From: Cloacimonetes bacterium UBA5553
Lineage (GTDB): Bacteria > Cloacimonadota > Cloacimonadia > Cloacimonadales > Cloacimonadaceae
Reading direction: 5' to 3'
NCBI GenBank assembly: GCA_002425825.1
Contig: DIMZ01000004.1
Location: forward strand, 1-5,089
DNA: 5,089 nt
Within the stretch, counting starts at the first letter, position 1; every line of letters starts with the position of its first letter. The notes beneath the pieces are model-generated. The model saw nothing but the letters and a program-made list of their open reading frames with translations. It did no database searches and was not told the origin of the DNA. Position numbers and translations under genes: made by a program. This document shows positions 1-5,089 of this stretch, in pieces.

Positions 1-1806
1 TGTGGAGATTGAAACAGGTGCCGCAAGATTGGGATTCATCTGGAATTTGTAACCAACCTGGGGTTGAATGGGGTGGTTGTCTCCAAGCCATGTATCACTA
101 ACAACTTGTAGGTTTTGTGAAAGATGGTTCATTACCTTCCATTCTATTAGAGATATAATATCCTCGTCTTGCAAGGTGGATAATATCGTATAAGCCATAT
201 CTTCATCCCCATACAACCTGTCCAGTGAAGGAAAACTCATCCATTTAATGCCGTTTCTGTCATTCCCGGCTGGGAAAGTGTATGTCCTGATTTCGTGCGG
301 ATATGCGTCGTATTGCACGGCTCCGATGTCAGGACTGTCATTGTGATTTGAGGAGACCGGTCCATCGTCGTAACCTTTTAGAATACAGGGGCTACGCATG
401 CCTTCATCCCACCTTAGCGAGTATGTGTTATTCTCTGAATCCAGTACGATGCCGGGGTCGCTAAAGCTAACATTTTCGCCAAACGACATCGATGTTGAGT
501 TACTCAAAGTATTTCCAAAGTGTGAGTGAGTTATTGGAATTCTATCATCACCAGATAACACCACAGGAGTACCATCGGATTTACAGATGACAAAAACACC
601 TGATGATGCGGATGTACTAAGGTTGTTTCGATATAGCTTAATTGAGTTTGTTTGAGATGTCCCTTCACTTCGTTGTAGTTCCACATTCACATCACAGTTT
701 ATGAAGCTGTTGCCTTCAATAAAAGCAGATACAAATCTAATAACACTTGTGTCGTTAGCAGTCAGTTTTATAGCAGTTAAGGAGTCATAAAAAGTATTAG
801 AGTATATGTATGCAATAGCTTCAGCTGATACCGGATTATGAAGCACGACAGAAGGGCGTAGCCCGTCATAGCGTCCAGAAAAATTGTTGTTGGTGATCAT
901 GGCATTTGAGTATTCCAGATTTACATTTGAACTGATAAAACGATTATTGCTGACCACTACAGGAGGAAATGTGGAGGATAGGCTCCCCACACTAATAACC
1001 TCCAGACTCATATTTGTTATGTTGTTGCTAATGACGAATAACCTATTTAGTTTGATGCACTCAAGTGCTTTCACTCCGGTTCTGGTAGCATCTGCTGTCT
1101 GAAAGGTGTTGTTCTCAAATACTGCTTCAGAATCTAATGCATATCTCAACCATGTTGTTACTCCTAAGGAATCATTAATATGCTGTATGAAGGTCGAGTT
1201 TGAAACCTTTATAGATGTTATCGAGTTCAAGTCAATCTCAATGGCTCTGCCAGAATTGTTATTTAGGCAGTTTAGCATTTCAAATGACCCGAAATAATGA
1301 TTATTCATAGAATCACCGACTTTAATCCCTTTATTGCCGATGCTCGCACCATTCCAAGTAATTGTAAGCCCTGATAGTTTCAATCTGCTTGTATAATAAC
1401 CAGTTGCATAAATCACTGGCAATTGGGGGTTAACTCCTTTTATAATACACTCTTCAGCCTCCTCATACTTTTGAATAGTGATATCGGTTACATTACTACT
1501 GGTTCTGTAGTTCAAAGTTAAATGCTCAATATAGGTTCCTCCAAATACGTTGATAGTAAAAATAGCTTGAGAAGTTGTATCGCCCAGAGCGTAGTTGATT
1601 GCATCTTGAATGTGGGTGAAGGGATTGGTTAAACTGCCATCTGCCACCAGTGGGTTTGCTTCCCAGTTAACATACAGCTCATCAGCATAACAAGCTGAAC
1701 AAAAACAAGCTATTAAAGAAATCAATATAACTAAACTCTTCAGGTATTTAGCTACATGCCGTCCCATCTGCAACTCAATTAAAGCCCATGAATTGGTTGT
1801 TTTCAT
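1..1806 (-). CDS. Secreted right-handed beta-helix repeat protein, C-terminus cut by the window edge
   Basis: The reading frame is open for 602 codons from the ATG at 1806-1804 down to base 1, with no stop, so the end lies outside the window. An export signal is visible: a basic stretch (R16, H17, K20, K23) followed by a hydrophobic core at residues 24-39 and a likely signal-peptidase cut after ACYA (A41|D42). Residues 43-74 (ELYVNW, DG, NPFTHIQDAI) match the opening of many extracellular parallel beta-helix proteins. Residues about 170-430 hold rung-like repeats 19-31 residues apart, such as FENNTF, VVSNNRF, MITNNNF, IYSNTF and IEGNSF. The helix ends in SPCI (472-475) and PDIGAVQY (492-499). 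A following segment with WMSFPSLDR (from 522) and GYKF (585-588) looks like a second domain typical of Cloacimonadota secreted proteins, from memory. It probably acts outside the cell or on its surface; substrate unknown. M14 (1767) is an alternative start that would put the signal peptide nearer the N-terminus; an in-frame TGA lies just upstream of 1806. Codons look uniform, with no frameshift. Confidence 0.88.
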   Translation of the reverse strand, partial: MKTTNSWALIELQMGRHVAKYLKSLVILISLIACFCSACYADELYVNWEANPLVADGSLTNPFTHIQDAINYALGDTTSQAIFTINVFGGTYIEHLTLNYRTSSNVTDITIQKYEEAEECIIKGVNPQLPVIYATGYYTSRLKLSGLTITWNGASIGNKGIKVGDSMNNHYFGSFEMLNCLNNNSGRAIEIDLNSITSIKVSNSTFIQHINDSLGVTTWLRYALDSEAVFENNTFQTADATRTGVKALECIKLNRLFVISNNITNMSLEVISVGSLSSTFPPVVVSNNRFISSNVNLEYSNAMITNNNFSGRYDGLRPSVVLHNPVSAEAIAYIYSNTFYDSLTAIKLTANDTSVIRFVSAFIEGNSFINCDVNVELQRSEGTSQTNSIKLYRNNLSTSASSGVFVICKSDGTPVVLSGDDRIPITHSHFGNTLSNSTSMSFGENVSFSDPGIVLDSENNTYSLRWDEGMRSPCILKGYDDGPVSSNHNDSPDIGAVQYDAYPHEIRTYTFPAGNDRNGIKWMSFPSLDRLYGDEDMAYTILSTLQDEDIISLIEWKVMNHLSQNLQVVSDTWLGDNHPIQPQVGYKFQMNPNLAAPVSIST

Positions 1807-1838
1807 AAATGTATTCTTCTTTAAGTTTACTTGATTGC

Positions 1839-1868
1839 AAGATATCTGCACTCACGCAAAGATGTCAA
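1839..1868 (-). promoter_or_regulatory. Predicted sigma-70-type promoter for the beta-helix gene
   Basis: On the minus strand a perfect TTGACA (complement of 1863-1868) is followed after 18 bases by TATCTT (complement of 1839-1844), four of six matches to TATAAT. This would give a start near 1832 and a leader of about 25 bases before the ATG at 1806. The Shine-Dalgarno signal there is weak (AAAGAAG about 9 bases before the ATG). No experimental support; judged on spacing and sequence only. Confidence 0.45.
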
Positions 1869-1945
1869 TATATTTCGCTAAATACCCCATCATCGCCTAC
1901 TACTGGTACGATTGTTACAGATCAAGCGCATAATGGCTGTAATAT

Positions 1946-2159
1946 ACCCCGATATCGGGGTTTAGGATTATAGGCGGTGGTTTCAACCACCGTATTGATA
2001 AATTGATCGGGAATTCATTCTGCAACCTCTCTCCCTCTCTAACCATCGACGCAGTCGATGGTTAGAGAGGGAGTGGGGACTAATACAAGGCGATGCTTTG
2101 GACAACTTTATACGTGGGATAAATCCCACGCCTATAATCCGACACCGGTAAAAACCGGT
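1946..2159. repeat. MITE- or REPIN-like palindromic element with paired double-hairpin arms
   Basis: Two arms of identical layout face each other. Left arm, plus strand: a 16-nt palindrome ACCCCGATATCGGGGT (1946-1961), 3 nt, GGATTATAGG (1965-1974), an 18-nt palindrome CGGTGGTTTCAACCACCG (1975-1992), then TAT. Right arm, minus strand: 16-nt ACCGGTTTTTACCGGT (complement of 2144-2159), 3 nt, the identical GGATTATAGG (2131-2140), 18-nt CGTGGGATTTATCCCACG (2113-2130), then TAT. The hairpins differ in sequence between arms, but both sides of each stem change together. A long central hairpin sits between the arms (2026-2078). It encodes no protein, and I see no flanking target duplication. The arrangement recalls inverted pairs of REP hairpins or a non-autonomous transposon; which of these, and the true boundaries, are inference. 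Confidence 0.65.
2026..2078. repeat. Long central hairpin, 20-bp perfect stem with a 3-nt loop
   Basis: Bases 2031-2050 are the exact reverse complement of 2054-2073, leaving only GCA as the loop. After one T-T mismatch the stem can continue for four more pairs including one G-U (2026-2029 with 2075-2078). One side is pyrimidine-rich (CTCCCTCTCT) and the other purine-rich. There is no T-run on either side, so it is not a standard intrinsic terminator. It sits in the middle of the paired-arm element and is probably part of it. Confidence 0.8.
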
Positions 2160-2389
2160 TTGTAAACACTGAACCCATTGGGCGATATAGCATTGCTGGG
2201 AAGTATGACAATATGCGCACGTTGAAGCCCGAAGGGATGGCACTAAACAGGTTGTTATCATAAATATGTAACATCTTTGCAGATACTATCTATGAGCTCG
2301 ATTCCCGCCTCCCCTGACCTAAGCCATGTATCCTGCAAACATCCTTGTATTTTTCAACTTTCGTACCTGACTATATTTCAATAACTTCG
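2160..2389. other. Non-coding stretch with two short CCC-NNN-GGG repeat motifs
   Basis: I see no credible gene here. Two similar small palindromes occur about 54 bases apart: GAACCCATTGGG (2171-2182), followed by CGATATAG, and GAAGCCCGAAGGG (2224-2236), followed by ATGGCACTA. From memory they resemble the short hairpin repeats scattered between genes in Bacteroidota and related phyla. The short minus-strand reading frames across them have no ribosome binding site and run through the hairpins, so I regard them as chance. The rest, 2281-2389, shows nothing recognisable. Confidence 0.4.
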
Positions 2390-2447
2390 CATATGCCTCC
2401 CGTGTCGCGATACGGGAGGCATATGGGTGGCACATCGGCGGCATATG
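2390..2447. repeat. Strong 14-bp inverted repeat plus a nearby third copy of its end motif
   Basis: CATATGCCTCCCGT (2390-2403) pairs exactly with ACGGGAGGCATATG (2412-2425). The intervening 8 bases contain the palindrome TCGCGA and can extend the stem with a G-U pair and two further pairs. A variant of the right end, GGCGGCATATG (2437-2447), repeats GGAGGCATATG (2415-2425) with one mismatch, 22 bases further on. No T-run follows. Function unknown: it could be a repeat-family remnant, an RNA structure or a protein-binding site. Confidence 0.7.
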
Positions 2448-2465
2448 CGCGGAGATTGGGACAGC

Positions 2466-2488
2466 AGCAAGGGTGAACTTGCTTTTTT
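2466..2488 (+). terminator. Possible intrinsic terminator on the plus strand, with no gene upstream
   Basis: AGCAAG (2466-2471) pairs with CTTGCT (2478-2483) around the loop GGTGAA, and a run of six T covers 2483-2488. This has the shape of a rho-independent terminator, but the stem is short and modest in GC. No plus-strand gene precedes it, so if real it would end an unannotated transcript running through the 2390-2425 hairpin. Confidence 0.35.
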
Positions 2489-2774
2489 ACCAGCAACTTA
2501 GCTGCATTCTTCTGACATAAATAGTGCCTTGTATAGCTGTGGCACATTTCCCCTCTCGCTGTTGATTGTAAATCCAGCAAGGTTCAAGGCAGGTTGGTGC
2601 ACGCTCGTGGGCTTTGCTATAGTCGCAGCCGGATCAGGATGGCTAAAACGCTGGTTATCACAATGCTGTAATAGTCTGTGGAGGTAGAAGATAAGCCATG
2701 CAGATTATGCGGTTAAGCGGGGAAATGATAAGTTTATGCTTGACAATTTTTCGCCCCTGAAAGGAAGTGCTCTC
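2489..2774. other. Intergenic stretch without a recognisable gene
   Basis: I see no supported gene, tRNA or clear repeat here. A 20-codon frame (2698-2760, starting MQIMRLSGEM) has GGAGG 13 bases upstream, which is too far for a convincing site. A perfect TTGACA lies at 2740-2745, but no good -10 box follows at 16-18 bases. The stretch probably holds the regulatory region of the tRNA gene. Confidence 0.4.
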
Positions 2775-2780
2775 TAATAT
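2775..2780 (+). promoter_or_regulatory. Possible -10 box for the tRNA-Ala gene
   Basis: TAATAT ends 12 bases before the first base of the tRNA, the right distance for a short tRNA leader. The sequence 17 bases upstream has no recognisable -35 box, and the perfect TTGACA at 2740-2745 is 29 bases away, outside the usual range. Weak call. Confidence 0.3.
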
Positions 2781-2792
2781 GTGATCCTAATT

Positions 2793-2868
2793 GGGGCATT
2801 AGCTCAGCTGGGAGAGCGCATGACTGGCAGTCATGAGGTCAGCGGTTCGATCCCGCTATGCTCCACCA
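2793..2868 (+). tRNA. tRNA-Ala, anticodon GGC, CCA encoded
   Basis: All four arms fold perfectly. The acceptor stem is GGGGCAT (2793-2799) with ATGCTCC (2858-2864), including the G3:U70 wobble that is the main recognition signal for alanyl-tRNA synthetase. The D-arm begins with GCTC (2802-2805). The anticodon stem is CATGA/TCATG (2819-2823, 2831-2835), with loop CTGGCAG and anticodon GGC at 2826-2828, reading GCC and GCU codons. The T-stem is AGCGG/CCGCT with loop TTCGATC (2841-2857). The discriminator is A2865 and the CCA tail is in the DNA (2866-2868). The gene is 76 nt, of normal length, and nothing suggests a pseudogene. Confidence 0.97.
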
Positions 2869-2874
2869 AATATA

Positions 2875-2914
2875 CCCCTTCACTATGCAGTTGCTGGTGA
2901 AGGGGATAATCTTT
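2875..2914 (+). terminator. Hairpin after the tRNA; weak terminator or processing structure
   Basis: CCCCTTCAC (2875-2883) pairs perfectly with GTGAAGGGG (2897-2905) around a 13-base loop. It begins 6 bases after the tRNA end. The tail is ATAATCTTTT, so the T-run is short and displaced by several bases, which makes a leaky terminator likely. It lies 37 bases before the transketolase start codon, so it could also affect read-through or mRNA stability for that gene. Confidence 0.5.
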
Positions 2915-2942
2915 TAAGCATGAAAATTGCGAGGTATAACTC

Positions 2943-4832
2943 ATGAAAGCTGCCACTCAGGAGCTTGTTTCCGCCATTACCAACAAGGCCAGAATTGCCC
3001 GACAGGCAATACTTACGATGACCACTCTTTCAGCTTCCGGGCATCCCGGCGGCTCGATGAGCACGATAGATATATTACTTAGCATATACCACAGCATTCA
3101 CCACAATCCCGCCAATCCACAGCAGGCAGACAGAGACAGAGTTGTGGTTAGCAATGGTCACATTTCTCCCGCAGTCTATAGCACCCTGGGTATAATGGGA
3201 TACTTTGAACTGGACAAGGCTATTGCTCAGTTCCGCCTGGCTGGCTCAATCTTCGAAGGACACATCGAGCGGGAAGTTCCCGGTGTGGAATGGAGCACCG
3301 GCAATCTGGGTCAGGGCTTGTCCGCAGCAGCGGGTATGGCACTTGCCTCTCGCATAAACAAAACTCCCTATAATGTTTACGTTATTATGGGCGATGGTGA
3401 GCAGCAAAAAGGGCAGCTTGGCGAAGCAAGACGCTTTGCAGCTAAGTATAAACTGAGTAACATCACCGCGATTGTGGATTATAACCAACTTCAGATTAGC
3501 GGTTCAATACACGACGTGATGCCCCAAAACATCCGTAAAAACTGGGAGTCCGACGGTTGGAAAGTAATAGAAACCAATGGTCACGACATTCCGCACATCC
3601 TTTCCTCACTTGCCGATGCACACAATTCCGAACAGCCAACCATGATTTTGGCACACACCATTATGGGCAAAGGCGTGGACTTTATGGAAAATAAAGCCAA
3701 GTTTCACGGCTCCACGCTGGATGATGCACAATTAGACGAAGCTTTGAAGCAGCTTTGTGTAGCTAACGAGATAAAGAAATACCGCAAGCTGCGCGCGGAG
3801 TTTAAACCACAAACACAGGAACACCAGCACTTTAGCCTTGAGCCAGATTTCACCTGTGGCAAGCCGGTGCTGTATGAAACAGACAACGATTGCCGTAGTG
3901 CTTGGGGAACAGCTATAGCTGATTTGGCAAGAATAAACGGAAACGCCAAAACGCCTTTGGTAGTAATCGATTGCGATTTGGCCGCCAGCGTAAAGACGGG
4001 TGAATTTGCCACCATCGCTCCCGATAACTTTATCCAGAGCGGAATAATGGAGCAGCATGCAGCCGTAATGGGTGGTGCGCTATCCAGCTGTGGCATTCAG
4101 ACTTTCTGGAGTGACTTTGGTGTATTTGGCATTGCCGAAGTATATAACGCACAACGCCTTAATGATATAAACCATACCAACCTGAAAACCGTGGTAACCC
4201 ACGTTGGTCTGGATGTGGGTGAAGACGGAAAGACCCATCAATGCATAGATTACATTTCACTGGCGCGGAATCTATATAACTTTAGGGTGCTGTGTCCCGC
4301 CGATGCGAACCAGACCGACCGCATTATAAGATGGCTGGCAAACAAATCAGGTAACTATCTTATCACCATGGGACGCTCGAAGCTGCCGATAGTGAAGAAT
4401 GTAGATAGAAGCCCCTATTATGCTATTGATTATAACTTTAGCTACGGCACGCCTGATGTTTTGCGAGTGGGTAATCATGGCAGCTTATGGGTTTGTGGCA
4501 CGCCTGTATCCCGCGCCCTGAAAGCTGTGGACAGCCTGCGTGAAGAAGGCATCTTTATAGAGTTGGTGTACGTTTCTGCCCCCTTGCATCTGGATGCAAA
4601 GCTGCTTACTGCTGCCGTCAAAACTGGGATTATCTTTAGCGTGGAAGACCACACCGTTAATGGCGGATTGGGCAGCATTATTGCCGATAATCTGGTTGCC
4701 AGCCGGCTTAGCTGTAAGCTGGTAAAAATGGGTGTGAAAGAATACGGAATGTCCGGCACGGTTGAAGACATCTACAAGTGGGCAGGCCTGGATACTGCTT
4801 CCATAATCAAAACCATTAAAGCGAGCCTGTAA
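2943..4832 (+). CDS. tkt: Transketolase (EC 2.2.1.1), complete single-chain enzyme
   Basis: This enzyme moves two-carbon ketol units between sugar phosphates in the non-oxidative pentose phosphate pathway, in the cytoplasm, using thiamine diphosphate and a divalent metal. At 629 residues it matches the shorter animal-like class rather than the ~663-residue E. coli form. The cofactor domain fills residues 1-270: GHPGG (33-37), SNGH (70-73), H107, STGNLGQG (118-125), GDG (150-152) and N181 of the metal motif, and H255. The pyrimidine domain follows with substrate-contact R318 and S349, the catalytic glutamate E370 in SGIMEQ, H420, GEDGKTHQ (426-433; D428, H432) and R478. A C-terminal domain covers about 505-629. 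These assignments are by motif comparison with yeast and E. coli enzymes. GAGG (2931-2934) lies 8 bases before the ATG, fixing the start. K156 replaces a glutamate that is nearly constant in the family. It may be read from the tRNA promoter or a local one; no clear promoter is visible in the 74-base gap. Confidence 0.96.
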   Translation: MKAATQELVSAITNKARIARQAILTMTTLSASGHPGGSMSTIDILLSIYHSIHHNPANPQQADRDRVVVSNGHISPAVYSTLGIMGYFELDKAIAQFRLAGSIFEGHIEREVPGVEWSTGNLGQGLSAAAGMALASRINKTPYNVYVIMGDGEQQKGQLGEARRFAAKYKLSNITAIVDYNQLQISGSIHDVMPQNIRKNWESDGWKVIETNGHDIPHILSSLADAHNSEQPTMILAHTIMGKGVDFMENKAKFHGSTLDDAQLDEALKQLCVANEIKKYRKLRAEFKPQTQEHQHFSLEPDFTCGKPVLYETDNDCRSAWGTAIADLARINGNAKTPLVVIDCDLAASVKTGEFATIAPDNFIQSGIMEQHAAVMGGALSSCGIQTFWSDFGVFGIAEVYNAQRLNDINHTNLKTVVTHVGLDVGEDGKTHQCIDYISLARNLYNFRVLCPADANQTDRIIRWLANKSGNYLITMGRSKLPIVKNVDRSPYYAIDYNFSYGTPDVLRVGNHGSLWVCGTPVSRALKAVDSLREEGIFIELVYVSAPLHLDAKLLTAAVKTGIIFSVEDHTVNGGLGSIIADNLVASRLSCKLVKMGVKEYGMSGTVEDIYKWAGLDTASIIKTIKASL

Positions 4833-4858
4833 CGCAACATCATAGCCAAAAATTGGCA

Positions 4859-4886
4859 TTGACAATATTGGGCAGTTGCTTAGACT
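4859..4886 (+). promoter_or_regulatory. Predicted promoter for the downstream exported-protein gene
   Basis: TTGACA (4859-4864) is followed after 16 bases by TAGACT (4881-4886), four of six matches to TATAAT. A start near 4893 would give a leader of about 23 bases containing the GGAGG ribosome binding site. A small hairpin GCCAA/TTGGC with loop AAA (4845-4857) lies just before it, but no T-run follows, so a transketolase terminator is not clear. Confidence 0.4.
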
Positions 4887-4915
4887 GAATCTTTGTATAT
4901 ATTTGGAGGTTCAAA

Positions 4916-5089
4916 ATGAATAAACTGCTCTGTATTGTTGTGTTTTTGGCTGTGCTAGTATTAGCCTTTGCCACCGAGCCGGAAGCGGGCAACACCTATG
5001 TCGCCACTACGAATATTGATATCAGCTTCCCCACTTATCTGGTTGTGATGAATAATTATAACCTGCAGCAAAACAATAATATGGAATAT
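4916..5089 (+). CDS. N-terminus of an exported protein of unknown function, cut by the window edge
   Basis: The frame runs open for 58 codons from the ATG at 4916 to the last base. GGAGG (4905-4909) lies 6 bases upstream of the ATG, an excellent ribosome binding site. The first residues, MNKLLCIVVFLAVLVLAFA, form a signal peptide with a likely cut after AFA (A19|T20). Cys6 lies inside the hydrophobic core and is not in a lipobox, so a lipoprotein is unlikely. The visible mature part is rich in Asn, Thr and Tyr, including NNYNLQQNNN near residues 46-55. I do not recognise the family from this fragment. It lies 83 bases after transketolase on the same strand with a plausible promoter of its own, so a functional link is not implied. 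The export signal and start are well supported; the function is unknown. Confidence 0.8.
   Translation, partial: MNKLLCIVVFLAVLVLAFATEPEAGNTYVATTNIDISFPTYLVVMNNYNLQQNNNMEY

Noticed and set aside
884..1297. Two plus-strand reading frames of 72 and 63 codons
   Set aside because: They lie fully inside the long minus-strand beta-helix gene, which has a signal peptide and family motifs; they have no ribosome binding site or recognisable content.
1983..2274. Overlapping minus-strand reading frames of 92 and 64 codons
   Set aside because: They run straight through the palindromic element and its hairpins; their sequence is explained by the repeats and neither has a good ribosome binding site.
1946..2447. 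CRISPR array
   Set aside because: The repeats are inverted, differ in sequence and are not separated by regular spacers; there are no cas genes in the window.
2371..2580. Minus-strand reading frame of 69 codons
   Set aside because: It starts at TTG without a ribosome binding site and crosses the 2390-2425 inverted repeat, so chance is more likely than a gene.
2698..2760. 20-codon small frame upstream of the tRNA, possibly a leader peptide
   Set aside because: The GGAGG is 13 bases from the ATG, the peptide has no run of regulatory codons, and there is no attenuator next to it.
2740..2780. TTGACA and TAATAT as one tRNA promoter
   Set aside because: The spacing is 29 bases, far from the 16-18 needed; only the -10 box is kept as a weak candidate.
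4845..4857. GCCAA/TTGGC hairpin as a transketolase terminator
   Set aside because: Only 5 pairs and no following T-run.
3246..4865. Several minus-strand frames of 80-130 codons
   Set aside because: They are antisense shadows of transketolase, whose own frame shows every expected motif.

Overview
The window looks like chromosomal DNA of moderate, slightly AT-leaning composition from a free-living or anaerobic bacterium of the FCB group. My best guess is Candidatus Cloacimonadota. The reasons are a secreted right-handed beta-helix protein with an SPCI...PDIGA motif followed by a WMSFPSLDR...GYKF segment, a style I associate with that phylum and its relatives, and hairpin-rich intergenic DNA. 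This placement is inference from memory and no search was run.

Layout. Positions 1-1806 (minus strand) hold a large secreted beta-helix protein gene. It has no stop codon in the window and runs off the left edge (602 residues visible). Positions 1807-2792 are a gene-poor divergent intergenic region of almost 1 kb, packed with inverted repeats. Its centrepiece is a roughly 214-bp palindromic element (1946-2159) with two mirror-image double-hairpin arms around a 20-bp perfect stem. A second strong hairpin lies at 2390-2425 and a terminator-like hairpin at 2466-2488. Positions 2793-2868 are an intact tRNA-Ala(GGC) with encoded CCA and the G3:U70 identity pair, followed by a 9-bp hairpin. Positions 2943-4832 (plus) encode a complete single-chain transketolase of 629 residues. 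From 4916 to the right edge is the start of another exported protein of unknown function (58 residues visible), with its own good ribosome binding site and a plausible promoter.

How it fits together. The tRNA and transketolase are housekeeping genes lying only 74 bp apart on the same strand; the transketolase serves the non-oxidative pentose phosphate pathway. The two flanking genes encode exported proteins and show no obvious metabolic link to it. The most unusual material is in the intergenic repeats, where paired hairpins keep their architecture while their stem sequences change together. A second point is a lysine in the transketolase (K156) at a position normally occupied by a conserved glutamate near the cofactor.
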